The notes beneath the pieces are model-generated. The model saw nothing but the letters and a program-made list of their open reading frames with translations. It was not told the DNA's origin and ran no database searches. The translations under genes were made by a program, and so were the position numbers. A stretch of DNA of 64,000 bases from contig NZ_BMJC01000001.1 in the NCBI RefSeq assembly GCF_014642875.1, positions 787,335-851,334 on the forward strand, written 5' to 3'. Source of the stretch: Puia dinghuensis (GTDB taxonomy: Bacteria > Bacteroidota > Bacteroidia > Chitinophagales > Chitinophagaceae). This document shows, piece after piece, positions 1 through 9,827 of the stretch (the stretch's first letter is position 1; the number at the start of each line of letters is the position of its first letter).

Positions 1-2298
1 GGCCGGTCGAAGTTCAGTTTTGAGTATCTCAGCTATATCCTGACGTTGGGTCTCCCCCAGCCTATCAATTTCTTCTTCCTGGCTTGTATCTGTTTTTATA
101 TCCTCCTGGCGGTGTTGCGGGTAAATCCATGGGTGGGCATCCTTGCCTCCCTCGCCTATGCTTATAGCAGCTATGACCCCGTGATCATCGCCACCGGTCA
201 TGTTACCAAGATGTGGGCGCTGGCATATGCGCCAGGGGTAGTCGCGGGTCTTTTGCTGCTCTTCCGCCGCCAATACCTGTCGGGGACAGCGCTGCTGACC
301 CTTTTTCTTGCCTTTCAGATGGGCACCCAGCACCTGCAGGTGGTGTACTATACGCTTTTGTCCATGGGTCTGCTGACCCTATTCTATGCCGTTGACAGTA
401 TCCGGAAGGGCCAGGTGAAACAGCTGATGCTGTCGCTGGGTCTTGCGCTGGCAGCCGGGCTCATCGCCTTTGGCACCAGTACGGTAGGCACCCTGCCGGT
501 GCAGGAATATTCCAAGGAAACGATGCGGGGCGGCCGTACCGAACTTACCAGCGGCACCAGCAAACTGGAAAGCCGCAACGGGTTGAGCAAGGACTATGCT
601 TTTCAATGGAGCTATGGCATCGGTGAGACCCTGACCCTGGCGGTGCCGGACATCTACGGCGGCGGCAGCGGCGGAAAAGAGATCGGCGATAATTCCAAAT
701 TCGCCGACCAGTTAGCCCAGGAGTTTTCCGTACCAGAAGAACAGGGGTTGCAATACGCCAACGGTTCGGCTTACTGGGGCGCACAGCCTTTCACTTCCGG
801 ACCTGTATACCTGGGCGCCGTCATCTGCTTCCTTTTCATCTTTGGGCTCGTCTATGTGAAGGGCTGGCAAAAGTGGTGGCTGCTCAGCGTTGTCGTCGTG
901 GGTATCCTGCTGTCCTGGGGCAAGAATTTTTCTTCGCTCAACTATTTCCTTTTCGATCACTTCCCCTATTACAATAAATTCCGTGCGCCGGCCATGGCCC
1001 TGGTGATGCCGCAGCTGGCAGTTCCCCTGTTAGCCGCCCTTGGGCTGAACGAGCTGCTGACACGGGGGGACTCACGCGAAGTGCTGTGGAAGAAATTCAA
1101 AACGGCCGCCATCGCTACGGGAGCCCTGCTGGCCGTTCTGGTGCTCTTTTATTTCTCGGCGGACTACAAGGGGGCACACGACGGCGACCTGAAAGAGCGG
1201 TTTGTACAAGGCAAGATGCAACAGCTGTCCCAGGGACGCCAGGCGGGCTCGGATGCACAACAGCAGGCGATAGCCACCGGCAACTCCCTGATAAAAGCCC
1301 TGCAGGCCGATCGCCAGAGCATCTATGGCAGCGACCTGTTACGTACCATCCTGCTGATAGCGGCTGCCGCGCTGTTGCTGGGTTTGTTCATCCGGAACAA
1401 GATAAAAAATCCGGTGATCCTTGTGGCCGGGCTCATTGTGCTCAGCACCTACGACCTGTTGGCCGTCAGTACCCGCTATCTCAACCAGGACAGTTATACG
1501 GACGAAGCGGATTTCGAGGCAAGCATGAGCCCTACACCCGCCGACCAGCAGATCAGTAGCGACCCCGACCAGAATTTCCGGGTCTTCGACCAGTCTTCCC
1601 AGAGCCCCTTTGAGGATGCCCGCGCTTCCTACTTCCACAATTCCCTGGGAGGGTATTCCCCCGCCAAATTAGGGCTATACCAGGATCTCATCGAAAATCA
1701 GCTGTCGAAGGGCAATATGCAGGTGTACAACATGCTCAACACAAAATATTTCATCGGCCGCGATCAACGCACCGGGCAACCCGTGGCGCAGCGGAACCCT
1801 GCAGCCTTTGGCCCATGCTGGCTGGTGAAAGCCATTCACTATGTAAAGGATGGCAATGAGGAGATGAAGGCGTTGGACAGCATCAATGTACGGGATACGG
1901 CCATCATCCAGCAACAATTTGAATCCCTGGTGAAAGCTCCGCCCGTGCCTGACAGTACGGCCAGCATCCGGCTGAAGGAAAACCTGAATGATAAGCTCAC
2001 TTATCAGTTCTCCGGCAAAACCAACCAGTTCGCCGTTTTCAGTGAGATCTACTACGACAAGGGCTGGAATGCCTTTATCGATGGCAACAAGGCCGATTAT
2101 TGCCGCGTAGACTACGTTTTACGGGGAATGGCCATCCCGGCGGGAGAGCATACTATTGAATTCCGCTTCGAACCGCACAGCTATGCTGTTGCCTCGACGC
2201 TTTCCGTATGGTCGAGCCTGCTGGTGTACGGGTTGCTCATTACCGCAGCGGTCGGGGAATGGAAGAGAAGGAGCCAACCAGCGAAAAAAGCCGCCTAA
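1..2298 (+). CDS. YfhO-like polytopic membrane protein, 5' end missing
   Basis: The reading frame is open from base 1 (first residues GRSKFSFEYL), so the start lies outside the window and at least 765 residues are present. About a dozen hydrophobic segments alternate with short loops in the first 470 residues. A long extracytoplasmic part follows, and the last hydrophobic segment sits near the C-terminus, followed by a basic tail. The YfhO family (bacterial GT-C-like membrane proteins implicated in lipid-linked sugar transfer) has this architecture. The segment before the last membrane helix, with YYDKGWNAFIDG and a GEHTIEFRF stretch, is the part I recognise as typical of YfhO C-termini. The next gene, a GT2 glycosyltransferase on the same strand 8 bases downstream, supports a role in envelope glycosylation. 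The exact donor and acceptor cannot be inferred. Confidence 0.8.
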   Translation, partial: GRSKFSFEYLSYILTLGLPQPINFFFLACICFYILLAVLRVNPWVGILASLAYAYSSYDPVIIATGHVTKMWALAYAPGVVAGLLLLFRRQYLSGTALLTLFLAFQMGTQHLQVVYYTLLSMGLLTLFYAVDSIRKGQVKQLMLSLGLALAAGLIAFGTSTVGTLPVQEYSKETMRGGRTELTSGTSKLESRNGLSKDYAFQWSYGIGETLTLAVPDIYGGGSGGKEIGDNSKFADQLAQEFSVPEEQGLQYANGSAYWGAQPFTSGPVYLGAVICFLFIFGLVYVKGWQKWWLLSVVVVGILLSWGKNFSSLNYFLFDHFPYYNKFRAPAMALVMPQLAVPLLAALGLNELLTRGDSREVLWKKFKTAAIATGALLAVLVLFYFSADYKGAHDGDLKERFVQGKMQQLSQGRQAGSDAQQQAIATGNSLIKALQADRQSIYGSDLLRTILLIAAAALLLGLFIRNKIKNPVILVAGLIVLSTYDLLAVSTRYLNQDSYTDEADFEASMSPTPADQQISSDPDQNFRVFDQSSQSPFEDARASYFHNSLGGYSPAKLGLYQDLIENQLSKGNMQVYNMLNTKYFIGRDQRTGQPVAQRNPAAFGPCWLVKAIHYVKDGNEEMKALDSINVRDTAIIQQQFESLVKAPPVPDSTASIRLKENLNDKLTYQFSGKTNQFAVFSEIYYDKGWNAFIDGNKADYCRVDYVLRGMAIPAGEHTIEFRFEPHSYAVASTLSVWSSLLVYGLLITAAVGEWKRRSQPAKKAA

Positions 2299-2306
2299 GC
2301 AAAGAC

Positions 2307-3230
2307 ATGAAGCCGCTCAGCGTTGTGATCATCACCTACAACCGGCCGGACGACGCGCTCGATCTTGCCAGGAATATCAGCCAGTTGGAAGGGCTGCACG
2401 AGCTCGTAAAAGACGTGATCATTGTCAACAACTGCAGTTCGGTCTCCTACCAGGCGCTCGAAGATTTCATCGCCGCCCATCCCGATATCCCCTTCCGTTA
2501 TACGGTAGCCCCGGAGAATCTTGGCGTTTCCCGCGGGCGCAACTATGCGGTCAGCCTCACCAGGGCGCCCTACCTGGTCTTCCTTGACGACGATGCACTT
2601 TTCCGAGACCCGGGGGCATTGCGGCCTATCGTTCCCATTTTTGACGGACAGGATGCTGAGGACACAGACCGGCCTGTCGGCATCATCGCCTTTAAGGTCT
2701 ACTATTATTCCACGGGGGAATTGCAAAAGAATGCCTTCCCTCACAAGCGGTTTAGCGAACGTAAGGACTGGCCGCATTTTGACACCGCCTACTTTTCAGG
2801 TTGCGCCCATGCTATCCGGCGCAGGGTCTTTGAGGAAGTGGGCCTTTACCCGGAGAACTTCTTTTACGGGATGGAGGAATATGATCTAAGCTATCGTGCC
2901 CTTGACGCGGGGTATACGATACGGTATGACGACCGGGTCGTTATCCTGCACAAGGAGTCGCCGGCGGGGAGGCTGACGCCAAGGGAAAAGCTTCGGGGGA
3001 TGTGGGTCAACAAGAGCAAGGTAGCCTGGAAATACCTGCCGTGGCCATTTTTTTGTACGACGGCTCTCTTATGGAGCCTGGAATATCTGAAAAAGAGCGG
3101 CTGGCATGCCGGGGGTTTTTTCAAAGGCTGGAGCGAGATCGCCCGAATCCCGCGGACGGAAAAGCGCTCACCCGTCGGGCAGGCCGCCCGGGACTATCTG
3201 CGGCGGGTAAAAGCAAGATTAAGTTATTAA
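2307..3230 (+). CDS. Family 2 glycosyltransferase
   Basis: This is a 307-residue GT-A glycosyltransferase. It starts with the typical GT2 strand SVVIITYNRP, has a metal-binding LDDD at residues 93-96 and a later acidic MEEYD motif around 189-193 that fits the catalytic-base region. The C-terminal third is basic, with one hydrophobic stretch (about 250-265) that may associate with the membrane. I chose ATG 2307 because the protein then begins directly with the first beta strand. An in-frame ATG at 2259 would overlap the upstream YfhO gene and add an unrelated charged tail. The gene is probably cotranscribed with the YfhO-like gene, and a strong terminator follows immediately. Such enzymes add sugars to polysaccharides or lipid-linked intermediates; the substrate is unknown. 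Confidence 0.85.
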   Translation: MKPLSVVIITYNRPDDALDLARNISQLEGLHELVKDVIIVNNCSSVSYQALEDFIAAHPDIPFRYTVAPENLGVSRGRNYAVSLTRAPYLVFLDDDALFRDPGALRPIVPIFDGQDAEDTDRPVGIIAFKVYYYSTGELQKNAFPHKRFSERKDWPHFDTAYFSGCAHAIRRRVFEEVGLYPENFFYGMEEYDLSYRALDAGYTIRYDDRVVILHKESPAGRLTPREKLRGMWVNKSKVAWKYLPWPFFCTTALLWSLEYLKKSGWHAGGFFKGWSEIARIPRTEKRSPVGQAARDYLRRVKARLSY

Positions 3231-3232
3231 CT

Positions 3233-3265
3233 AAAAAAAGCCCCTACTTTGTAGGGGCTTTTTTT
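3233..3265. terminator. Bidirectional intrinsic terminator
   Basis: A perfect 9-bp stem (3239-3247 with 3251-3259) and a TTT loop have seven A on the left and seven T on the right. The structure can therefore stop transcription from the glycosyltransferase on the + strand and from the PUR-domain gene on the - strand. Confidence 0.9.
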
Positions 3266-3285
3266 AATATTGTTGCAGCGAGGTG

Positions 3286-3699
3286 TTACCATTTGTCGAC
3301 TTCTTCCCCGGTGGGAGTATGCGTACCAGAGGTGGGAGTATGTCGTACTTCATCTTCGACGGTATCATCGACGGCAGTTTCCTGGTAGCCGCCTTCATTT
3401 TCCTGGACATTATCGTGGTTATAAGCATCGAAGTCGAAGTCCGGCATCAATTCCGTCTTGACATAATCCACAGCCTCCGTCAACGCCTTCAGGAACTTAT
3501 TGAAATCCTCCTTGTACAGGAAGATCTTGTGTCTGTCGTAACCATCCTCATTAAATTTCTTACGGCTTTCGGTGATAGTAAGATAGTAATCGTTACTCCG
3601 GGTTGCCCTCACATCGAAGAAATACGTCCTGCGTTTGCCAGCCCTGATCCTTTTGCTGTAGACGCTTTCCATTCGTTTGTCGTTGTTTTCGTACGCCAC
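3286..3699 (-). CDS. PUR-alpha-like DUF3276 nucleic-acid-binding protein
   Basis: This 137-residue protein has a basic, aromatic-rich region at residues 10-85 (SVYSKRIRAGKRRTYFFDVR, then a strand-rich part ending in a KIFLYKEDFNKF helix). That matches the PUR repeat of DUF3276, a family I know mainly from Bacteroidota and spirochaetes; PUR domains bind single-stranded DNA or RNA. The C-terminal 45 residues are acidic and Thr/Gly-rich and look disordered. The start codon is GTG, as no upstream ATG exists in frame. A well-formed promoter lies about 35 bases upstream and the 3' end shares a bidirectional terminator with the preceding glycosyltransferase, so this is a monocistronic gene. The cellular role of the bacterial members is not established to my knowledge. 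Confidence 0.85.
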   Translation of the reverse strand: MAYENNDKRMESVYSKRIRAGKRRTYFFDVRATRSNDYYLTITESRKKFNEDGYDRHKIFLYKEDFNKFLKALTEAVDYVKTELMPDFDFDAYNHDNVQENEGGYQETAVDDTVEDEVRHTPTSGTHTPTGEEVDKW

Positions 3700-3733
3700 A
3701 ATAATTTTGTTTTAATTTCTAATTAAGCAGTCA

Positions 3734-3763
3734 CAAATATAGTATTGTTTTCGAATTAGCAAA
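3734..3763 (-). promoter_or_regulatory. Bacteroidota-type promoter of the PUR gene
   Basis: Read on the - strand there is TTTG (3763-3760), an 18-base spacer and TATATTTG (3741-3734). This fits the -33/-7 consensus TTTG and TAnnTTTG of the Bacteroidota primary sigma factor. The leader to GTG 3699 would be about 30 bases. Confidence 0.7.
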
Positions 3764-3822
3764 ATTTGCCCACATAATTATAGCACCTAGTCAAGGCAAA
3801 TTGTTTTGTCCGTAAACGTACA

Positions 3823-5751
3823 CTAAGCCGGGCTGTTCTCAGCCTGTTGCTGCTCATAGAGATAGGTGTAATACCCATTGAGGGCTATTAACTCCTGATG
3901 GGTGCCGGTTTCTACGATCCTGCCTTCTTCCAGAACGACGATGCGATCGAAATCAAAGAGGGAAAAGATGCGATGGGTGATGATGATAGCGGTCTTGTGT
4001 TGCAGATATTGGTATAAATTGCCAAGTATTTCCTTTTCAGTCTTAGCATCGACAGCTGACAAACAGTCGTCAAATACAATGATCTCGGGGTCTTTGATAA
4101 GGCCCCGGGCGATGGAGATACGTTGTTTCTGTCCGCCGCTGAGCGTTACCCCCCTCTCTCCTATCATGGTCTCATAACGTTCGGCGAAGCCGTCGATCTC
4201 CTTGTCCACGCTGGCATAGCGGGCGGCGACACGGACCTTGTCCTCATCGGTGTGATCGAGGCCGAACTGGATATTGCCGGAAACGGTGTCGCTGAACAGA
4301 AAGACGTCCTGGGGCACATAGCTGATCTGGCGGCGCAGGTCCTGCAGGTTAAGCTCTCGCAGATCGGTGCCGTCTATCAGTACTCTACCCTTATCGGGGT
4401 CATACATGCGAAGCAGGAGTTGGGCGATGGTGGTCTTGCCGCTGCCGGTTCTGCCGATGATGACCACTTTCTCCCCTTTACGGATCTCCAGATTAAAGTC
4501 GGCCAATGCGTGGATACCCGTATTCGGATAGGTAAAATCCACTCCCTGGAAGCTGATATTTCCCTCTAGCGGCATCTTCCTGGCATCCGGCGCGTTGCGG
4601 ATAGCTGGCACTGTTTCCAGAAACTCATTCAAACGCTTTTGAGAGGCGGATGCCCGTTGGACCATGCTGGCCACCCAGCCGATGGCGCTGACTGGGAAGG
4701 TGAGCATCGTGATATAGATGACGAATTCGGTGATGGTGCCGATATCGGTGTTATGACGGCCGTAGATGACATAGAGGCCGCCGATCATGATGGTTAGCAG
4801 GGTGCTGAGGCCGATCATCAGGCCCATGGCGGGGAAATAGATGGCTTCCACCTTTGCGAGGTTGACGGCATTTTTACGATATTCTTCGCTGTTGCGGCTG
4901 AAGAAGCGAAGCATCGCTTTCTCCTGGACGAAGGATTTGATGACCCGGATGCCGCTGTAGGACTCCTGGGCATTGGTGGTAAGGTTACTCAGCAGGGCCT
5001 GGATATGCTCGCTTCGCTTGTGAATGATCGTGTTGACATAATATATGGTGATGGCGAGAATGGGCAGCGGCGTCAGCACATAGAAGCTGAGCAGGGCATC
5101 CTTGCGGAGCATAAAGAAAAGGCTGAAGCCGATGGTCACGAGCAGGTTGGCTAGGTACATCACGGCGGGACCGGTAAACATCCGTACACGGCTAACGTCT
5201 TCCGCCATCCTGCTCATCAGGTCGCCCGTGCTGTGGGTCTTGTAGAAATTGGCATCGAGCTGCTGGTAGTGGGCATAGATCTCGTTCTTCTGGTCGTATT
5301 CGATATGCCTGCTCATGACGATGATGGTCTGCCGCATCAGGAAGAGAAAGCCGCCGCTGATGAGGGCAAGCACCAGCAGGGTGATACCGCAGATGACAAT
5401 TTTCGTGCTGAAAGCAGCATTGTGGACGTCCATACTGCTGATAAACTTCCGGACAAGGATATCATAGTTGGCAGTGTCCTTTGCGTTGGTGGAGGCGGCG
5501 GAAGGGGCTTTCGCTTTGGCGGGGGGCATGGCAGCCCGGCCCGACGATGTTGCCGGCTGTCGGGCTGCGGCGGCAGAGTCCCGGTGGTTGAGGCTATCCC
5601 GCAGTTGGCTTTCGACGGAGTTGACGACATAGCCCGTCACCTGCGGAGTGAGGATGCGGAAATAGTTGGACAGGATGATGAACACAAGGCCCAATAAGAA
5701 CCGCCACCGATACTTCCAGAAATACTTGTTTACCGCCTTTAAGTGCTTCAA
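3823..5751 (-). CDS. ABC exporter half-transporter (MsbA/BmrA type) with Asp at catalytic Glu site
   Basis: A 642-residue fused permease-ATPase. Transmembrane segments lie at about 17-38, 118-140, 195-215, 222-242 and 305-350, followed by a nucleotide-binding domain from about 395. That domain has Walker A GRTGSGKTT at 433-441, signature LSGGQ at 537-541 and Walker B IIVFDD ending at 562. The residue after the Walker B Asp is Asp562 where the catalytic Glu is expected. This is typical of the degenerate half of heterodimeric exporters, yet no partner gene is nearby. Between the first two membrane segments there is an Ala/Pro/Ser/Lys-rich insertion (about residues 50-95) in the predicted extracytoplasmic loop. 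The start is TTG, because no ATG precedes the first conserved residues, and a TAACTTTG element lies about 15 bases upstream. The substrate (lipid or drug) is unknown. Confidence 0.9.
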   Translation of the reverse strand: MKHLKAVNKYFWKYRWRFLLGLVFIILSNYFRILTPQVTGYVVNSVESQLRDSLNHRDSAAAARQPATSSGRAAMPPAKAKAPSAASTNAKDTANYDILVRKFISSMDVHNAAFSTKIVICGITLLVLALISGGFLFLMRQTIIVMSRHIEYDQKNEIYAHYQQLDANFYKTHSTGDLMSRMAEDVSRVRMFTGPAVMYLANLLVTIGFSLFFMLRKDALLSFYVLTPLPILAITIYYVNTIIHKRSEHIQALLSNLTTNAQESYSGIRVIKSFVQEKAMLRFFSRNSEEYRKNAVNLAKVEAIYFPAMGLMIGLSTLLTIMIGGLYVIYGRHNTDIGTITEFVIYITMLTFPVSAIGWVASMVQRASASQKRLNEFLETVPAIRNAPDARKMPLEGNISFQGVDFTYPNTGIHALADFNLEIRKGEKVVIIGRTGSGKTTIAQLLLRMYDPDKGRVLIDGTDLRELNLQDLRRQISYVPQDVFLFSDTVSGNIQFGLDHTDEDKVRVAARYASVDKEIDGFAERYETMIGERGVTLSGGQKQRISIARGLIKDPEIIVFDDCLSAVDAKTEKEILGNLYQYLQHKTAIIITHRIFSLFDFDRIVVLEEGRIVETGTHQELIALNGYYTYLYEQQQAENSPA

Positions 5752-5765
5752 ACCAAAAATTTAAG

Positions 5766-5773
5766 CAAAGTTA
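5766..5773 (-). promoter_or_regulatory. Putative -7 element of the ABC exporter gene
   Basis: On the - strand TAACTTTG matches TAnnTTTG and lies 14 bases before the TTG start. No convincing -33 element was seen, so support is moderate. Confidence 0.45.
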
Positions 5774-5828
5774 AGAACTCGCACCGAAAAAATTTGGCCG
5801 TTCATGTAGAGACCCTAATTTTGCGCCC

Positions 5829-5913
5829 GGAGAGATGGCAGAGCGGTCGATTGCGGCGGTCTTGAAAACCGTTGAGGGTAACACCTCCGGGGGTTCGAAT
5901 CCCTCTCTCTCCG
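5829..5913 (+). tRNA. tRNA-Ser (anticodon TGA)
   Basis: The 7-bp acceptor stem pairs GGAGAGA (5829-5835) with TCTCTCC (5906-5912), with discriminator G5913. The anticodon loop CTTGAAA carries TGA at 5863-5865. A long variable arm typical of class II tRNAs (Ser) follows, then a T-arm with the TTCGAAT loop. The 3' CCA is not encoded. A GC-rich terminator follows at 5931. Confidence 0.95.
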
Positions 5914-5930
5914 CAAGACCAAACCAATGT

Positions 5931-5956
5931 CCCCGCCCCCGGCGGGGCATTTTTGT
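5931..5956 (+). terminator. Intrinsic terminator after tRNA-Ser
   Basis: CCCCGCC (5931-5937) pairs with GGCGGGG (5941-5947) across a CCC loop. A T-rich tract (TTTTTGTTT) follows on the + strand. Confidence 0.8.
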
Positions 5957-5981
5957 TTGAAGAAGACGCGCGAGCTTGCAG

Positions 5982-8282
5982 TCATCGTATCACCTCGACC
6001 GTGCCCTTATACGTCTGCCGGGATCCCGTGGCAAAGCGCATCACCACAACATACACGTACGTCCCCGGTGGAACAAACGACCCATTGATCCGGCCGTCCC
6101 AGCCTACGCTCGCATCCCCTGGCGCCACATTATGCGCCCGGAACACCGCCTGTCCCCAGCGGTTGAATACAGCAAACGTCTCGACTACACTATTCACGGG
6201 TCCGCCCAGGACGTAAAAGCGATCATTCCGTCCATCGCCATTGGGGGTGAAAGCATTTGGAAGAGCCAGCGGCGTAAACACATCAACCAGTACCGTCGCC
6301 GTATCGCCGCAGCCGCCGTTCGCTTGCACCATCAGCGTATAAGTGATCGTCGACGGTGGATCGGCCACCGGGTTGGCGATCGTACTGTCCGAAAGCCAAC
6401 TGCCGGGCGACCACGCCCAGGTATCGACGGTACCGCTGATCACCGGATCGAGCGTGAGACTGCCGCCGTAGGGAATGGTAAAGATCTGACCCGGCTGGAT
6501 CACAGGCGGAATGCTCACGGTCACCGGAATGCTGTTGGACTTCGCCAGCCCGCAGACATCGTCGCTGGTGATCAGACAGGTCACCACATCCTTATTGGAG
6601 AAATTGGATCGCGCAAAGGTGCTGCTGTCATCGCCGGTACTGTCGCCGTTCAGCAACCATTGAAAAACCGGATTGGCTGAGCCGTTCATCACGGTCGCGG
6701 TGAAGGTAACAGACTGGCCCTTGCAGATATTTGTCTTTGGCGCGGCGGCGATCGTCACGGAAGCCGAACCCCGCGGATCGATGCTCAACGTAATGATGTT
6801 GGAAGTGTCGGCTACCGGCCCGGCACAGCCGGCCTGGGCGGTCATGATGCAATACACCTGGTCTCCATTGGCAAACAGGTTGTTGGAATAAGTAGTGCTG
6901 TCTCCTCCCACGGCCACCCCGCTGACCTGCCATTGATAAACCGGAGCGGTCCCGGGATTGATCGGTGTGGCTGTAAAACGGATCGGTGTGCAGACCGGCG
7001 TACTGGTCGCCGTAGCCGCAATCGAGATCGAGGGCGGACCGGTACTGGGCGCATTGACATGGAAGGTGTCGGACGTCACGGTATAGCCCTGGATGTCGGT
7101 GACAACCGCATAGTAGGATCCGGTGTCGGTCGGAGTGAACGCCGAATCGATGGAGGTGGTGCGTTTGTATTCGTAGAGATTGGGGCCGGGGGTGCCGACT
7201 GAGGAATTGTTATACCCCAGGAAAATATTTCCGTGGCTATCCATGGTGATCGGGATGAGACCACTCGTATTTTTCTGCAAGGAGAAACTGAATAGTTGCT
7301 GACCGGCAGCGGCGCCAGGGGCCCATTTTTCTACGAAGGCGGTGTTGGTGTAATAGTTGAAACCACTCAGGTAGATCGTATCGTTGCCATCCAAATAGAA
7401 CTCAGAGATCAGCCGGCTATAGTCCCATGTACATTTTCCCGGCACCGCGACAGTCGGAGCGGCTGCACCAGGGGCAAGCTCCATCACGGAGTTGCCCATC
7501 CTGAAAAATAGTTTTCCCGCCTGATCCATATGGATTGCGCCATATCCCCAGCCATACGCGCTACAATTCGCCCACGATCCGAAACCGTTCTCTATGATGG
7601 TGGCGGTTGCAGCACCGGGGGTATAACGGTACATCTCGCCCTTATTGGGATTGTAGAGATAGATATTCTTTTGACAGTCGACGAAAATGCTGGAGGCCGG
7701 AGTGGAATCATGGGGGATCGCCGAAACGGGCATCACCGAAGGGATATCCGGTGTCCGGAGGGAAACGGACCCGGCCGGTACTTTCCATACGAGGGTGGTG
7801 TCGCGCGAGAAGAGGGTATTCCAGGTTGCAATGAAGACATTGCCGGCCGCATCGACAGACATACCCGTGCTCGTCCCGTCGGATCGCGCAACCGTAATAT
7901 CAGCTATTTCGCTGGACTTACCCAGCACCGTTGTTTTTAGCAGGAGGTGGAAATCATACAGGATATAGATATTATCGGAATCATCGGTTCCGAGGCGAAG
8001 ATCACCCAGGTCGGAATGTATGCTATCTACCGCCAGGAAGATGGGGATCTGTACGGGTTTGGTTGAAAGGGACTGCGTGCCGGTGACCGTGCTGACGGGC
8101 CGGCCGTTCTGGTACCAGGTGATCTTCTGCAGGGCATGGGTGGATGTAACGATGAGCGCGCTGCCGACGCAATAGTCTTTATTGGTGCGGAGGGTGGCTT
8201 TGTACCCGCACTGACCCGAAACGGCGTGGGAAAAAAGGACACAACCGTGAAGAAAGATAAGGTAAAATAGCGTTTTGGTCAT
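5982..8282 (-). CDS. Secreted T9SS type B cargo with Ig-like domains
   Basis: A 766-residue exported protein. It has an N-terminal signal peptide (residues 1-23, ending SHAVSG) and a middle region of about 360 residues with repeated Asp/Gly/Asn strand motifs that could form a beta-propeller-like fold. Several Ig/PKD-like repeats follow, each with a [19 protein letters not shown] opening and a paired Cys. The last ~95 residues ([39 protein letters not shown]) are the gliding-motility-associated C-terminal domain that directs type IX secretion (type B). The protein is therefore expected on the cell surface or outside the cell. No catalytic residues are recognisable, and adhesin-like or structural roles are possible. 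It stands alone between the tRNA gene and an amidohydrolase gene. Confidence 0.85.
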   Translation of the reverse strand: MTKTLFYLIFLHGCVLFSHAVSGQCGYKATLRTNKDYCVGSALIVTSTHALQKITWYQNGRPVSTVTGTQSLSTKPVQIPIFLAVDSIHSDLGDLRLGTDDSDNIYILYDFHLLLKTTVLGKSSEIADITVARSDGTSTGMSVDAAGNVFIATWNTLFSRDTTLVWKVPAGSVSLRTPDIPSVMPVSAIPHDSTPASSIFVDCQKNIYLYNPNKGEMYRYTPGAATATIIENGFGSWANCSAYGWGYGAIHMDQAGKLFFRMGNSVMELAPGAAAPTVAVPGKCTWDYSRLISEFYLDGNDTIYLSGFNYYTNTAFVEKWAPGAAAGQQLFSFSLQKNTSGLIPITMDSHGNIFLGYNNSSVGTPGPNLYEYKRTTSIDSAFTPTDTGSYYAVVTDIQGYTVTSDTFHVNAPSTGPPSISIAATATSTPVCTPIRFTATPINPGTAPVYQWQVSGVAVGGDSTTYSNNLFANGDQVYCIMTAQAGCAGPVADTSNIITLSIDPRGSASVTIAAAPKTNICKGQSVTFTATVMNGSANPVFQWLLNGDSTGDDSSTFARSNFSNKDVVTCLITSDDVCGLAKSNSIPVTVSIPPVIQPGQIFTIPYGGSLTLDPVISGTVDTWAWSPGSWLSDSTIANPVADPPSTITYTLMVQANGGCGDTATVLVDVFTPLALPNAFTPNGDGRNDRFYVLGGPVNSVVETFAVFNRWGQAVFRAHNVAPGDASVGWDGRINGSFVPPGTYVYVVVMRFATGSRQTYKGTVEVIR

Positions 8283-8370
8283 CCTTCCGAAGATACGATC
8301 CAGGCCCGCCTACGCGATTACTTACTTGTCTAATGAAAAGTTAAACATCTATTCCTGATCGAGCCCGGCA

Positions 8371-9783
8371 TTAATATTTACCAACCTCTCCCTTTACGGA
8401 ACTGAATATCTTTTGGGAATTGAAGCCCACGCCTTGTTTAAACACCCAGGTGACCTTCCTGATGTTTTCGATATGCTGAGAAATATCCCCATCGATGACC
8501 ACCAGGTCGGCAGCCTTGCCGACCTCGATGGAGCCGATCTTATTTTCCAGTCCAAGCGCCTTCGCGCCATTGTACGTGGCGATGCGTATAGCTTCTATTG
8601 GGCTGAACCCCGCCTGTGTCAAGAGTTCGATGGACTGCTGTGAGCCGTATCCGGCGAGGGTAGCACCACTGCCGGTGGGGTCGGTGCCAACGGTCAACAG
8701 ACCGCCGGCATCCGAAAACATCTTTTCCATCTTCATTTCCTCCAGCATGGCTTTGTTGCCTAAGGAGTTGCGCATTTTGTTGTAGACGTTAAGGAACATA
8801 TTCCGGGTATCGGGCGACATCGCCTCCAGTACTTCGGGACGGATCGTTGTATCCAGGGTAGTCATGTTGTAGATGACGGCCAGGGTGGACGTCACGATCA
8901 CCTTTTTGTCGACGAGGAATCGGATCAGGTCTTTTACTTTCGGCGAATCCGCGGATGCGATGGGTGCCGCAAAAAGTGGACAGGCATTCTCCTTTTTGTT
9001 AGGGACAAAATCTGTGGCCACAGAAAAGCCATGTTCCAACTGATCAATACCCATTTCCGCCGCCTCGCGGTAAGTAACAGCACATAAATGGCCCGTCACT
9101 TTTAGTCCTTTGGCGTGGGCCTCGTCTATTGCGGCCTTCAGCGTAGGCTTATCCACGAACATATATCCTTTGAATGAAGTGCAGCCCTGGCTGGCCCAGA
9201 AGTCGACAAAAGCTTTCGCCTCTGCGGGCCCGCTCAATTCATGCATCCCGGGGAAGATGCTGCCTTTCCCTTCCAGATAGGGCGCGGTCACATCCATTTC
9301 CGGTCCGAGGATCTTGCCCTGATCGATGTCCCGTTTGAGATTCAGGTCGGAATAGGGCTCAACGCTTCCGGCTGTGCGAACAGTCGTTGCGCCGCAGGCC
9401 AGGTATAGTTTTGGGAAAGTGAACGGCAATTGCTTGACATGTAGATAGGTGAAGTCGGCGGAGTAGTTTGCATAGTACATGTGTTCGTGCAAGAGGACAA
9501 ATCCGGGCAAGAGGGATTTTCCGGTCAGGTCGATGACGGTGCTGCCGGAAGGGGGTGGAAGTTTTTTGCTATCTGCTACCGCAGTTATTATGCCGTTGCG
9601 GACGATCACCGTTTGGTCTTCCAGTACCTTCAGGTTTTTTACATCGGCAAGCCTGCAATGGGTGAAGGCAATGAAGGAGGAATCGTAATCGATGTATTTC
9701 TTTACCTGTGCTGAAAAGGAGGTTTGGGATATCGCCTGCAAACCGATGAGCAGGTAAGATCCGGCAAGGAGAAGTTTTTTCAT
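8371..9783 (-). CDS. Exported amidohydrolase (imidazolonepropionase/prolidase-like)
   Basis: A 470-residue metal-dependent hydrolase. ATG 9783 gives a signal peptide (MKKLLLAGSYLLIGLQAIS) followed by the amidohydrolase fold. Visible ligands are the H-x-H pair at 99 and 101 (LLHEHMYYAN), a GHLCAVT histidine, a DQLEHGF histidine, and GTDPTG near residue 375 carrying the catalytic Asp. The C-terminal strand region with AADLVVIDGD is typical of the composite beta-sandwich domain. Members hydrolyse cyclic amides or dipeptides; the substrate is not predictable here. A longer reading frame upstream crosses the promoter and is rejected. The promoter is flanked by two identical palindromes, so the gene is probably repressed until an inducer is present. 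Confidence 0.85.
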   Translation of the reverse strand: MKKLLLAGSYLLIGLQAISQTSFSAQVKKYIDYDSSFIAFTHCRLADVKNLKVLEDQTVIVRNGIITAVADSKKLPPPSGSTVIDLTGKSLLPGFVLLHEHMYYANYSADFTYLHVKQLPFTFPKLYLACGATTVRTAGSVEPYSDLNLKRDIDQGKILGPEMDVTAPYLEGKGSIFPGMHELSGPAEAKAFVDFWASQGCTSFKGYMFVDKPTLKAAIDEAHAKGLKVTGHLCAVTYREAAEMGIDQLEHGFSVATDFVPNKKENACPLFAAPIASADSPKVKDLIRFLVDKKVIVTSTLAVIYNMTTLDTTIRPEVLEAMSPDTRNMFLNVYNKMRNSLGNKAMLEEMKMEKMFSDAGGLLTVGTDPTGSGATLAGYGSQQSIELLTQAGFSPIEAIRIATYNGAKALGLENKIGSIEVGKAADLVVIDGDISQHIENIRKVTWVFKQGVGFNSQKIFSSVKGEVGKY

Positions 9784-9827
9784 GCGGTTGTCATTTGTTG
9801 GTGACCAGGGTGAGTAAACCATAAGAA

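Noticed and set aside
5872-6216. A reading frame that begins inside tRNA-Ser and runs into the secreted protein gene
   Set aside because: It overlaps the tRNA and is antisense to a gene with a signal peptide and a T9SS domain.
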